From Hoeflea sp. BAL378 (GTDB lineage: Bacteria; Pseudomonadota; Alphaproteobacteria; Rhizobiales; Rhizobiaceae): a stretch of 64,000 nt of DNA. A program made the translations under genes and the position numbers. The notes beneath the pieces were generated by a model that ran no database searches, was not told the origin of the DNA, and was given only the letters and a program-made list of their open reading frames with translations. The stretch is from NCBI RefSeq assembly GCF_000759435.1, contig NZ_JRJG01000067.1, positions 1 to 64,000 on the forward strand. The letters run 5' to 3'. Of this stretch, positions 16,518 through 25,205 are shown piece after piece. Within the stretch, counting starts at the first letter, position 1. Each line of letters starts with the position of its first letter.

Positions 16518-18275
16518 TCACGCTGCGTCAGTTCGACCTATCGCTTGCCGCGCCAGGCTTGCGGCGAAGCTTTCTTCATCGGTCGGGACTCCGAACAGGT
16601 AGCCCTGGCCGACCGGGCAGCCCATTTCGGAAAGCATTGCCCGCTGGGCTTCTGTTTCCACTCCCTCTGCGACCACCGTCAGGCCCAGGGCGCGCCCGAG
16701 TTCGATGATGGCGCGGACGATCACCCTTTTGGAGGGCGCCGTGGCGAGTTCGCTCACAAAGGTGCGGTCTATCTTGATCTCGGTCACCGGAAACCGTTCG
16801 AGCGATCGCAGGTTCGAATAGCCCGTGCCGAAATCGTCCACCGAAAGCCCGACGCCGATCTGACGCAGCCGCTCGAATGCCTCCATGACGCCGGGCGTGT
16901 CGCTGAGGAACATGCTTTCGGTGATCTCGAGAGTGAGCCATGCAGGGTCCGCGGCAGTCTGACGCAGGATGCGGTCCAGCAGTTCGGCCATGTCGTGGCG
17001 CAGAAATTCGCCTGCGGACACGTTGACCGAAAAGCGGAGCGGCTTGTCGCGGTGGGCGTTGATGCGCCTGGCGAACGCCGCCACCGTAGTCAGGCTTCGT
17101 TCGGTCAGTTCGAGCAACAACCCCGATCGCTCGGCTGTCTCGATGAACCTGCCGGGAAGCTGGCTTCCGAACAGGGGATGGTTCCAGCGGATCAGCGCTT
17201 CAGCGCCCAGCCACTCGCCGGTGACAAGGTCCACCTGGGGCTGGAAATAATACACGAATTCATTGTTGGCGACCGCGGACTTCAATTCGCGCGTCATGCG
17301 CAAGCGACGACGGGCCTGCTCTTCGTCTGAGTCGCGAAACCGGCGCGGCCCGCCGAGCGGATCTGACTTGGCTGCCCAGAGGGCGGTGCCGGCATTCCGG
17401 ATCAGGGACAGGGTGCCGCCCACAGGCTTGCCGATCGCGTATCCGATGGCAAAGCGCAGCGAGACATTGGCGCCGGCCACGACGAAGTCCGCGGCAAGCA
17501 GGGCGGTGACCATCGAGACGATGGCGTCGGCGCTCTGTTCATCCGGGAGCTGGAAGGCCAGGGCGAACTCGTTCGCGCCCATCCGCGCCACCAGCGCGGC
17601 GCCCAGGTCCCTGAGACGCCGCCCGGTTTCGCAAAGCAGGGCATCCCCGACTTCGAACCCGTAACCGGTGTTGAGATCGTGAAAGTCGATCACATCCAGC
17701 TTCACCACCAGAAGCAGCGCCTCGGCCTGCGCTGCGAAACGTTCGTCGGCGGTCAGGAGAAACGATTGACGGTTCAGGCAGCCGGTAAGCCCGTCCAGGT
17801 TTGCGACCCGATCCAGCGCGATGTGCGTCTGGCGGATCGACGAGACGTCGCGCAAGATGGCGACATAGAGCAGCGCGTCGCCAACCCAAGCTGGTCTGAG
17901 ACTGAGACTGTTCCAGAACTCCGATCCGTCCTTGCGGTAGTTGCGCAGCGTCGCATCCACGGGCTCCGCCGCCTCGATCGCGGCGCGAATGCGCGCGATC
18001 TCCGGCTGGTCGCGTTCATTGCCCTGCAAATAGCGGCAGTCCTTGCCGATGACCTCATGACGGGCGTAGCCCGTCAGGCGTTCGAAGGACTTGTTGACGT
18101 AGAGCAAGGGCGAATTGGCCCCCGAACGCTGCCCGATGGCGATCCCGTCGCTGAGTTCCTCGACCAGCGTGGGAAGTATGGACCGGATCGAATCGGTATC
18201 GGCCAGCCCGTCGCCGGCAACGCTCGGCACGCGCTTGATGGAGTCCAACGGCATGAGATTTCTGATTTCTTCCAT
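16518..18275 (-). CDS. LOV-GGDEF-EAL protein, probable light-linked c-di-GMP phosphodiesterase
   Basis: 585 residues from the start MEEIRNLMPL (18275); 21 more upstream residues are possible. Residues about 42-145 are a LOV-type PAS domain: GKDCRYLQG with the flavin-adduct Cys80, VNKSFERLTGY and NYRKDGSEFWN. The Gln that normally ends the domain is Leu141 (YVAILRDVS). Residues about 155-310 are a GGDEF domain whose signature is GANEF, so cyclase activity is unlikely. Residues about 325-575 are an EAL domain with EALIRW, NVSAGEF, EITESMF, DDFGTGYSN, KIDRTFV and AEGVET, all intact, so c-di-GMP hydrolysis is likely. No membrane segment is seen. Its 5' end lies in a duplicated segment. Confidence 0.9.
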   Translation of the reverse strand: MEEIRNLMPLDSIKRVPSVAGDGLADTDSIRSILPTLVEELSDGIAIGQRSGANSPLLYVNKSFERLTGYARHEVIGKDCRYLQGNERDQPEIARIRAAIEAAEPVDATLRNYRKDGSEFWNSLSLRPAWVGDALLYVAILRDVSSIRQTHIALDRVANLDGLTGCLNRQSFLLTADERFAAQAEALLLVVKLDVIDFHDLNTGYGFEVGDALLCETGRRLRDLGAALVARMGANEFALAFQLPDEQSADAIVSMVTALLAADFVVAGANVSLRFAIGYAIGKPVGGTLSLIRNAGTALWAAKSDPLGGPRRFRDSDEEQARRRLRMTRELKSAVANNEFVYYFQPQVDLVTGEWLGAEALIRWNHPLFGSQLPGRFIETAERSGLLLELTERSLTTVAAFARRINAHRDKPLRFSVNVSAGEFLRHDMAELLDRILRQTAADPAWLTLEITESMFLSDTPGVMEAFERLRQIGVGLSVDDFGTGYSNLRSLERFPVTEIKIDRTFVSELATAPSKRVIVRAIIELGRALGLTVVAEGVETEAQRAMLSEMGCPVGQGYLFGVPTDEESFAASLARQAIGRTDAA

Positions 18276-18461
18276 GAAAGGGAGCATGGACGGCGGTCGA
18301 AAACCGGGCAACCCACAGCCGGAGCGGATCCAGGACAACCGTCAGCCGTTTTCGGACAAACTGCGCCTTCTGCCGTCGCCGGTCGTCCGAAAGCGGTCGC
18401 GATAATCGGACGGCGTCACGCCCAAAAGCGCCACGAAGCCGCGGCGCATTGCGCGTGCCGG
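18231..18461. repeat. Segmental duplication, copy A
   Basis: About 230 bp closely similar to 19088-19317. It covers the 5' end of the LOV-GGDEF-EAL gene, the gap before it and the C-terminal codons of a GlxA-type regulator on the minus strand. Shared runs include GCGCTTGATG, CAACGGCATGAG, GGAGCATGGACGGCGG, TCAGCCGTTTTCGGACAAAC and ATCGGACGGCGTCACGCCCA. The similarity ends at about 18461. Confidence 0.85.
18342..18461 (-). pseudogene. Remnant of a GlxA/AraC-type regulator (C-terminal end only)
   Basis: Minus-strand codons give ARAMRRGFVALLGVTPSDYRDRFR and end in SLSENG, nearly the same as the last 40 residues of the intact regulator at 19199-20185. The similarity stops abruptly at about 18461, where unrelated sequence leading to the PilZ gene begins. 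The N-terminal domain and first helix-turn-helix are missing, so this is a non-functional fragment left by duplication and deletion. Confidence 0.8.
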
Positions 18462-18516
18462 TTTGAGGCGATTGCTCCGGGGCTGCGACCGCTGCCGGGC
18501 CAGGCGCCCTCCCGCC

Positions 18517-18933
18517 TCAGGCGAGGCCTTCGAGGCCATAGAGGGCGGGGCGGATCTCCTCGAGCAGAGCGAAGGGATCGGCCAGCGAGGCGAAGACATT
18601 GATGAACACGGTCGGCTGCTCGCGGATGAAGCGGACATGCAGCACGCCGTTCTCGCGGTGCACGACCGCGCAGCCGATATGATACTGGTGGTCGCCGATC
18701 GAGATGAAGAAATGGTCCGGGATGTCACTGCGATGGCTGGTGGCCATCAAACCGCTCTCCGAGATGTCGAGGACGCGCAACTGGGCCTGGCTCACCTGCC
18801 GCACTCCCTTGAGCGTGAAGAGCACATGGACGAGAACATTGCAGCTGCGCCGCACCCAGTTGCGGGATTCCTGCTCAAAGGCCAGTTTCGTCAGGTAGTT
18901 CCTACGAGAAGACATGCACTTGTGACATGTCAT
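18517..18933 (-). CDS. PilZ domain protein
   Basis: A 138-residue protein, from the start MTCHKCMSSRRN (18933; an ATG at 18915 is an alternative). It carries a PilZ-like core: the basic pair RRSCN near residue 30, then DISESGLMA (the D/N-x-S-x-x-G motif) and a beta-rich remainder (FFISIGDHQYHIGCAVV). These two motifs bind cyclic di-GMP in the family, but the first motif is shorter than the full RxxxR, so binding is plausible rather than certain. It lies beside the GGDEF-EAL gene, a shared-messenger context. The C terminus has an extra 40 residues of unknown role. Confidence 0.65.
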   Translation of the reverse strand: MTCHKCMSSRRNYLTKLAFEQESRNWVRRSCNVLVHVLFTLKGVRQVSQAQLRVLDISESGLMATSHRSDIPDHFFISIGDHQYHIGCAVVHRENGVLHVRFIREQPTVFINVFASLADPFALLEEIRPALYGLEGLA

Positions 18934-19087
18934 CTGACTTGGTCCCCGGCGTGTCGGCGTTGGAACGCTCACGATCCCTTAGGCAGGTGATACGATGAGA
19001 ATTGCCTCCGTCATGTTCCCCGGCATTTCTCGCCAGTTCGACTTTCTGTGCCCGTTCGATGACGTGAAGCCGGGCGACAACGTCATC

Positions 19088-19317
19088 GCGCTTGATGAAG
19101 TCCAACGGCATGAGATCTCTGATGTCTTCCATGACAGGGAGCATGGACGGCGGCCCGAAACCGGGCAACCCGCAGCCGGGGCGGTTACAGGACATCTGTC
19201 AGCCGTTTTCGGACAAACTGCTCCTTGCGCCGGTGCCGGAGGTCCGGAAGCGATCGCGGTAATCGGACGGCGTCACGCCCACATGCGCGACGAAGGCGCG
19301 GCGCATCGCGCGCGCCG
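19088..19317. repeat. Segmental duplication, copy B
   Basis: The partner of 18231-18461, about 857 bp away in the same orientation. Copy B contains the true 3' end of the GlxA-type gene and, on the minus strand downstream of it, a short open frame starting MEDIRDLMPLDFIKR at 19132. That start mirrors the N terminus of the LOV-GGDEF-EAL protein but runs into unrelated sequence, ending at 18902. It may be a remnant of a second such gene or a short unknown protein. Confidence 0.8.
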
Positions 19318-20185
19318 ACCCAAACCCACTTCTCACTGCGATCGATTCGATCGGCAACCGGCTGCCTTCCAGAAGGAAGCGGGCAACGTCGATCCGCGTA
19401 AGGTCGACATATTCGGATGGTGAGATGCCGATCTCCTGGGAAAAGACACGCGTGAAGTTGCGCGGGCTCATCGCCGCGATCCTCGCCAGGGCGGTGACCG
19501 AGAGGTCGGCCGCGGGATGGTTGAGCACAAATTGCTGGACGCTGTGCAGACGGCTGCGGTCGCTCGCCTGCGCCGCCAGCTGCACGCTGAACTGCGACTG
19601 GTCGCCGGGCCGCTTCAGAAAGACGACGAGCCGACGCGCGACGTAGAGCGCCACATCCCGGCCGAGGTCCTCCTCCACTAGGGAAAGACCGAGGTCGATC
19701 GCAGCACTGGATCCGGCAGAGGTGATCATCGCGCCGTCACGGACAAAGACCCGATCGCCTTCAACTTGTCCTTCGGGGAAGCGCTCGGCAAGCAGGGTTG
19801 CGTACTGCCAGTGCGTGGTCACGCGTCGGCCCTTGAGCAGGCCCGCCTCGCCGAGCACGAATGCCCCTGTGCAGACGGAGCCGTAGCGCCGGGCCCGCCC
19901 GGCAATATCCACCAGCCAGTCGATGATCTGCCCGCCGGGTCGTTTTGGAACACCGACGCTCCCTGCCACGAGCACGGTGTCGGGGTCACCCGGGTACGCA
20001 TCGAAGGCGCAGTCGGGCAGGACTCTCAGTCCCGATGCGCAGCGGATCATGCGATCGTCTTCCGCGACGATGGCAACCTCGTAAAACATCCTGCCGGTCC
20101 GCGCGTTCGCTTCGGCAAACACGTCCATCAGCCCGGCAAGTTCCAGGGAATGCACGTCCGGAGGCACGAAGATCACGATCCGCAT
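19199..20185 (-). CDS. GlxA family transcriptional regulator (DJ-1/PfpI domain plus AraC HTH)
   Basis: A 328-residue protein. Residues about 1-165 form a DJ-1/PfpI-like amidase-fold sensor domain (IVIFVPPDVHSLELAGLMDVF at the start, and SVCTGAFVLGEAGLLKGRRV with the nucleophile-elbow Cys). Residues about 215-315 form a tandem AraC helix-turn-helix (LARIAAMSPRNFTRVFSQE and IAVRSGFGSARAMRRAFVAH). GGGAG lies about 8 bases before the ATG at 20185. The family often regulates nitrogenous or osmolyte catabolism, but no target is evident. Its 3' end lies in the duplicated segment, so a second regulator locus probably once existed. Confidence 0.88.
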   Translation of the reverse strand: MRIVIFVPPDVHSLELAGLMDVFAEANARTGRMFYEVAIVAEDDRMIRCASGLRVLPDCAFDAYPGDPDTVLVAGSVGVPKRPGGQIIDWLVDIAGRARRYGSVCTGAFVLGEAGLLKGRRVTTHWQYATLLAERFPEGQVEGDRVFVRDGAMITSAGSSAAIDLGLSLVEEDLGRDVALYVARRLVVFLKRPGDQSQFSVQLAAQASDRSRLHSVQQFVLNHPAADLSVTALARIAAMSPRNFTRVFSQEIGISPSEYVDLTRIDVARFLLEGSRLPIESIAVRSGFGSARAMRRAFVAHVGVTPSDYRDRFRTSGTGARSSLSENG

Positions 20186-20447
20186 AAGGATATCTCCCAC
20201 CGCACACAAGACCTCAGAGCTCTAGACGAGGCTGTGAGCCGACGCCCGTCTGGTGCGGAGACGGTCACTCAGCGCCACCAGATCGTCAAAGTCAAATGAT
20301 CACGGTCCAACTGGGGGAGCGGTGTATCCGAGAGTGTGTGACGACCGTTCTGGATCGTCGTCCAGGACGGGCTGCTGCATGGCACAGGTCTTGAGGGTCG
20401 ATCCACCCCGGACTTGTAATTTCCGAGAAATGATTAATATGTGAGCA

Positions 20448-21314
20448 ATGTCGAATGCACTTCGCATCGCACGTGGCCGCTTCGGGAGGGTGGCGCTGCT
20501 GGATATGGATCGGCCCCTGGTGCGGCATGCGCACCCGCATTGCCACGTTCTGTTGAAGGTCGAGGGCGCCGACACGCAGTTTTCGGTGCGCGACCGGCTA
20601 GTGCCGCTCACCGATGAGAGCGCCGTCCTCATCAATGCCTGGGAACCGCATGCCTATGCGCACGACCAGTCGCGGCCGAAGACGGTGATCCTCGCACTCT
20701 ACATTGAACAGCAATGGCTGCGGCACTTCCGGCCGAACTGGGCGGCAAGCCACGCACCGGATTTCTTCACTTCCAATGTCGGCTCCATCACCCCCGACAT
20801 CCGCTGGCGGGCGCGCATGCTCGCGGAGGCCATGGTGCAGGAGCCCAACAGCGCCGAAGTGCACGAGGTGCTACTCGGCGAACTGATGATCGCCGTCATC
20901 GAACGCTTCGCCGACTGGCGCTCGCTGCCTAATTCGATCCGTGACCTCGCCTCGCGCCACCGGGTCGATTTCCGCATCCGCAAGGCCGTCGAGCGCATGA
21001 AGGCGGCGCCGGGCGAGATCGCCGATCTCGATCTGCTCGCGACCGACGTCGGCCTGTCGCGGGCGCATTTCTTCCGGCTGTTCGAGACCTCGATGGGGGT
21101 GACGCCGCGGGTCTTCCTCAACGTGCAGCGGCTGGAACAGGCGGTTGCGGCCGTCGCCGACGGAGCGCAGAGCTTCGCGACGATCGGCGACCAGCTCGGA
21201 TTTTCCGTGCCGGCGCATTTCTCGCGCTTCTTCCACGATCATGCCGGCTCCCCGCCGAGCATCTTCCGAAGTGTAAGCCGCCTCTCGGGTCAGGATTTTG
21301 AGACTCCTCGGTAA
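20448..21314 (+). CDS. AraC family transcriptional regulator
   Basis: A 288-residue regulator. The N-terminal cupin-like half has HAHPHCHVLLKVEG near residue 27, which could bind a ligand. The C-terminal half has two helix-turn-helix motifs: IADLDLLATDVGLSRAHFFRLFE (about 185-210) and FATIGDQLGFSVPAHFSRFFH (about 237-257). It lies in tandem 90 bp upstream of the molybdenum hydroxylase operon and is divergent from the GlxA-type gene. Control of the operon downstream is likely by position. Confidence 0.9.
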   Translation: MSNALRIARGRFGRVALLDMDRPLVRHAHPHCHVLLKVEGADTQFSVRDRLVPLTDESAVLINAWEPHAYAHDQSRPKTVILALYIEQQWLRHFRPNWAASHAPDFFTSNVGSITPDIRWRARMLAEAMVQEPNSAEVHEVLLGELMIAVIERFADWRSLPNSIRDLASRHRVDFRIRKAVERMKAAPGEIADLDLLATDVGLSRAHFFRLFETSMGVTPRVFLNVQRLEQAVAAVADGAQSFATIGDQLGFSVPAHFSRFFHDHAGSPPSIFRSVSRLSGQDFETPR

Positions 21315-21405
21315 GGTCTGAGACACGGCGGTATCGCCCGATCGGCCGCCCTTCTCCACCCTTTGCTCCACGGCACCCCTTCACCAACGGGTGCGGGAGG
21401 AGCGA

Positions 21406-24381
21406 ATGACCAGATTGGAAACGGCGGGCGGCCTGATTGGCCGGACCGTCCAACGGGTCGAGGACGCCGGACTTCTGACCGGCCGCGGCCGCTACATCGA
21501 CGACTTGCCCGTCCGGCGCGACACCGCGCACCTGGCGATCCTGCGTTCGCCGCATGGCCATGCCGAAATCCGTGCGATCGATACGACTGCCGCCCGTGCG
21601 CTGCCCGGCATCTTCGCCGTGCTGACAGGCGAAGATGTGGCAAGGCTCACCCGCAGCATGACGGTCGGGGTCAAGGCCAATGTCGAATGCTGGCCGATCG
21701 CCCGGGACCGGGTGCGCTATGTCGGCGAACCCGTCGCCCTCGTCGTCGCCGAGAACCGCTATGTCGCCGAGGATGCGCTCGACCTGATCGAGGTCGAGTA
21801 CGAGCGGCTTATCGCCATTGTCGATCCCGAGAAGGCGCTCGCCGCAGACGCACCGGTCTTGCATCCCTCGCTCGGCACCAACCTCATCAACGAGCGCAGC
21901 TTTCGCTACGGCGACCCCGAAGCAGCGCTCGCGACTGCGGACCACCGCATTTCCATCCGCATCGCCTATCCGCGCAATTCCTGCACGCCGATCGAAACCT
22001 ACGGGGTCATCGCCGACTACGATCCCGGTGAGGACGCCTATGATGTCACCGCGAATTTCCAGGGACCGTTCTCGATCCATGCCGTGATTTCCCGCGCGCT
22101 GAACGTGCCCGGCAACCGCATGCGGCTACGCACGCCGCCCGATTCCGGCGGCTCGTTCGGCATCAAGCAGGGCGTGTTTCCCTATGTCATCCTCGCCGCC
22201 GTCGCTGCCCGCGTCGCCGGACGGCCAGTCAAATGGATCGAGGACCGGCTCGAACACCTAACGGCCTCGGTCTCGGCGACCAACCGTGTCACGACGCTGG
22301 AGGCGGCCGTTGCCGCCGATGGCCGCATCACAGCACTCTGCTGGGATCAGCTCGAGGATTGCGGCGCCCATCTGCGCGCCCCGGAACCGGCGACGCTCTA
22401 TCGCATGCACGGCAACATGACCGGCGCCTATGCGATCGAGAACGTCGCCATCCGCAACCGCGTCGTGCTCACCAACAAGACGCCGACGGGACTGAACCGC
22501 GGCTTCGGCGGACCCCAGGTCTATTTCGCGCTCGAACGGCTCGTCCACAAGATCGCCGACGAGCTTGGGCTCGACAGGCTTGCGGTCATCCGTCGCAACC
22601 TCGTGCCGGCCGACGCCTTTCCCTATCGCACGGCGACCGGCGGGCTCCTGGATTCGGGCGACTACCAGACCGCAATCGATCGCGCGTGTGCGGAAGGCGG
22701 CCTCGAGGCTCTGAAGCTGCGAAGGGACAGTGCGCGTGCCGAAGGGCGCCTCTATGGCATCGGCTATGCGACGGTGGTCGAGCCGAGCGTCTCCAATATG
22801 GGCTACATCACGACAGTCCTGACGCCGGAGGAACGGGCGAAGGCGGGTCCGAAGAACGGCGCCCAGTCCGTCGCAACAGTGGCCATCGATCCTCTCGGCT
22901 CCGTCACTGTCAAGGTCGCCTCGGTGCCGCAAGGGCAGGGCCACCGCACCGTCCTGGCGCAGGTGGTCGCCGAGCGGCTCGGGCTCCCCCTGGAGGCCGT
23001 GTGCGTCAACACCGAACTCGACACCGCGCGCGACGCCTGGTCGATCGCGTCCGGCAATTATGCAAGCCGGTTTGCCGCTGCCGTCGCTGGCGCCGCTTCC
23101 CTTGCCGCCGACCGTATCCGGGACCGTCTTGCAGCTATCGCCGCGAGCCAGCTCAATGTCACGGCGGATCGCGTGGAGTTCAAGGCCGGGAAGCTCTTTG
23201 ATCGCGACAACCCGGACAATGCCATTTCCTTCGGACGCGTGGCTGCGGCAAGCCACTGGGCGCCCGGCACCCTGCCGGATGGAAACGTCCAGACGATCCG
23301 CGAGACTGTCTTCTGGACGCCGGAGCAACTCGAGGCGCCGACGGCCGCGGACGGGATCAACTCGTCGCTCTGCCATGGCTTTATCTTCGACATCTGCGGC
23401 GTGGAGATCGACCGGGCGACCGGCCAGGTGCGGATTGACCGCTACGTGACGATGCACGACTGCGGCCGCATCCTGCATCCCGGCATGGTCGAAGGCCAGG
23501 TGCGTGGCGGCTTCGCCCAGGCCGTCGGTGCCGCACTCTACGAGGAATATGCCTATGGCAGCGACGGCAGTTTCCTGCCCGGCACCCTCGCCGACTACCT
23601 GATCCCGACCGTGATGGAGACGCCGGAGCCGCTGATCCTCCATCACGAAACGCCATCGCCCTTCACGCCGCTTGGCGCCAAGGGCGTCGGCGAGGGCAAC
23701 TGCATGTCGACGCCGGTCTGCATTGCCAACGCCGTCGCCGATGCGCTCGGAGTCGAGGACATACGGCTGCCGCTGTCGCCGAGTCGGGTCAGCGAATGGC
23801 TCTATGCCGAGGAGCGACCTTCGTCGAAGCCGCGGGACGTTGCCCCGGTCGCCACCGGCGCCTCCGGCGAACGGTTGCTGACGGGCGCGGGCTCGGCCGA
23901 TGTCGTCGCCACCCGCCAATCCGTCTGGACGATGCTGCTCGACCCGAACACGCTGAAGGCCATCATTCCCGGCGCGCACGAGGTCCGAAAGGTCTCCGAC
24001 ACGCATTTCCGCGCCGAGGTCACGCTCGGCATCGGTCCGGTCAAGGGCCGATACCGCGCCGACATCCGCCTGTCCGACATGATCGCGCCGGAAGCTGTCA
24101 CGCTTTCGGGCGGCACGGAAGGCGCGCTCGGTTCCGGCCGCGGCACGGGCCGCGTGACGCTGACCGAAACGGCGACCGGCACCCGCATCGACTATCGCTA
24201 CGAGGCAGCGATAGGCGGAAAGGTCGCCTCGGTCGGCGGCCGCCTCCTCGACGGCGCTGCGCGCGTGGTGATCGGACAATTCTTCCAGGCGCTCGCCCGT
24301 CATGCCGGCGGCGGCGCGCCTCCCAGCGCCGCCGCCGGCTTCATCCAGCGGCTTGCGAACCTTTTCAGGAGGCGCGGATGA
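21406..24381 (+). CDS. Molybdenum hydroxylase large subunit fused to a CoxG-like domain
   Basis: 991 residues from the ATG at 21406 (GGGAGGAG upstream). Residues about 1-770 are a xanthine-oxidase-family molybdopterin subunit: GLIGRTVQRVEDAGLLTGRG at the start, RYVGEPVALVVAE, the cofactor loop DSGGSFGIKQ near 250, NRGFGGPQV near 365 and the catalytic Glu in GAKGVGEGNCMSTP near 765. Residues about 825-960 are an SRPBCC/CoxG domain (ADVVATRQSVWTMLLDPNTL, IPGAHEV), usually a separate protein that helps mature CO dehydrogenase. The CO dehydrogenase active-site Cys loop is absent, so it hydroxylates another substrate. The FAD and 2Fe-2S subunits follow. Confidence 0.92.
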   Translation: MTRLETAGGLIGRTVQRVEDAGLLTGRGRYIDDLPVRRDTAHLAILRSPHGHAEIRAIDTTAARALPGIFAVLTGEDVARLTRSMTVGVKANVECWPIARDRVRYVGEPVALVVAENRYVAEDALDLIEVEYERLIAIVDPEKALAADAPVLHPSLGTNLINERSFRYGDPEAALATADHRISIRIAYPRNSCTPIETYGVIADYDPGEDAYDVTANFQGPFSIHAVISRALNVPGNRMRLRTPPDSGGSFGIKQGVFPYVILAAVAARVAGRPVKWIEDRLEHLTASVSATNRVTTLEAAVAADGRITALCWDQLEDCGAHLRAPEPATLYRMHGNMTGAYAIENVAIRNRVVLTNKTPTGLNRGFGGPQVYFALERLVHKIADELGLDRLAVIRRNLVPADAFPYRTATGGLLDSGDYQTAIDRACAEGGLEALKLRRDSARAEGRLYGIGYATVVEPSVSNMGYITTVLTPEERAKAGPKNGAQSVATVAIDPLGSVTVKVASVPQGQGHRTVLAQVVAERLGLPLEAVCVNTELDTARDAWSIASGNYASRFAAAVAGAASLAADRIRDRLAAIAASQLNVTADRVEFKAGKLFDRDNPDNAISFGRVAAASHWAPGTLPDGNVQTIRETVFWTPEQLEAPTAADGINSSLCHGFIFDICGVEIDRATGQVRIDRYVTMHDCGRILHPGMVEGQVRGGFAQAVGAALYEEYAYGSDGSFLPGTLADYLIPTVMETPEPLILHHETPSPFTPLGAKGVGEGNCMSTPVCIANAVADALGVEDIRLPLSPSRVSEWLYAEERPSSKPRDVAPVATGASGERLLTGAGSADVVATRQSVWTMLLDPNTLKAIIPGAHEVRKVSDTHFRAEVTLGIGPVKGRYRADIRLSDMIAPEAVTLSGGTEGALGSGRGTGRVTLTETATGTRIDYRYEAAIGGKVASVGGRLLDGAARVVIGQFFQALARHAGGGAPPSAAAGFIQRLANLFRRRG

Positions 24382-25205
24382 AGCCCGCATCCTTCGATTT
24401 CATCTGTCCTGACACGCTGGACGAAGCGCTCTCGGCCCTCGCCGAAGCAGGCGGGGACGGGCGCATCATCGCCGGCGGGCAGTCGCTGGTGCCCATGCTC
24501 AACATGCGCCTTGCCCGCCCCGGCGTGCTCATCGACATCATGCGGCTTGAAACGCTGCGCCGCATCGAGACGTCCGGCGACGGGATCACCGTCGGTGCGG
24601 CCGTGCGCCAGGCGGACCTGGAAGCCTGGCCGAACCTCCTGCGCGACCTGCCTTTGCTGGCCGCAGCCTTCCCCTGGATCGGTCATGTGCAGACGCGGGC
24701 GCGGGGCACGGTCTGCGGCTCGGTCGCCCATGCGGACCCAAGCGCCGAGCTGCCTCTGTCCCTGGTCACGCTCGGCGGCGCCGTCAGCCTGCGCAGCCGC
24801 AAGCAGAAGCGCAAGGTCACGGCGGACGACTTCTTCATCGGCATGATGGCGACCAATCTCGCCGAGGGCGAGATGATCGAGGCCGTGCATTTCCCGAAGG
24901 CCCGGCCCGGCAGCGGCTATGCCTTCCGCGAGGTCGGCCGCCGGCATGGCGATTTCGCCATCGTCGCCTGCGCAGCAGTCGCCGATGACACGGGACTGCG
25001 GCTCGGCATTGCCGGCGTCGATGACCGGCCGCGTGTGTTCGCGCTGCCGGAGCTCGACGACGATCAGTTCGACGATGCCCTCAACGACATCGCCTGGTCG
25101 CTGAACGCCCGGGAAGACATCCACGCCAGCGCCCGCTACCGGCGCGAACTGGTCCGCAATCTTGGCCGCGAGACCCTCAGGGAGGCAAGCCGATGCCGCG
25201 CATGA
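24378..25205 (+). CDS. Molybdenum hydroxylase FAD-binding subunit
   Basis: A 275-residue FAD subunit of the CoxM/CutM type. It has the flavin motif IIAGGQSLVPMLNMRLARP near residue 32 and the second motif RARGTVCGSVAHADPSAELP near 110. It lacks the extra 4Fe-4S insertion of anaerobic 4-hydroxybenzoyl-CoA reductase, so an aerobic-type hydroxylase is indicated. The ATG at 24378 overlaps the stop of the large subunit gene by 4 bp, and the 3' end overlaps the 2Fe-2S gene by 13 bp, showing tight translational coupling. Confidence 0.93.
   Translation: MKPASFDFICPDTLDEALSALAEAGGDGRIIAGGQSLVPMLNMRLARPGVLIDIMRLETLRRIETSGDGITVGAAVRQADLEAWPNLLRDLPLLAAAFPWIGHVQTRARGTVCGSVAHADPSAELPLSLVTLGGAVSLRSRKQKRKVTADDFFIGMMATNLAEGEMIEAVHFPKARPGSGYAFREVGRRHGDFAIVACAAVADDTGLRLGIAGVDDRPRVFALPELDDDQFDDALNDIAWSLNAREDIHASARYRRELVRNLGRETLREASRCRA

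Noticed and set aside
21406-24381. Reading the large subunit as CoxL of CO dehydrogenase
   Set aside because: The CO dehydrogenase active-site Cys loop is absent and the neighbours are a CoA ligase, a crotonase and a benzoate-type permease.
22258-24390. Long minus-strand open frame opposite the molybdenum hydroxylase gene
   Set aside because: The plus-strand protein is a clear xanthine-oxidase-family enzyme; the antisense product has no recognisable fold and biased composition.
24378-25205. Calling the enzyme a 4-hydroxybenzoyl-CoA reductase
   Set aside because: The FAD subunit is too short and lacks the extra 4Fe-4S insertion typical of that enzyme, although a CoA ligase is present.
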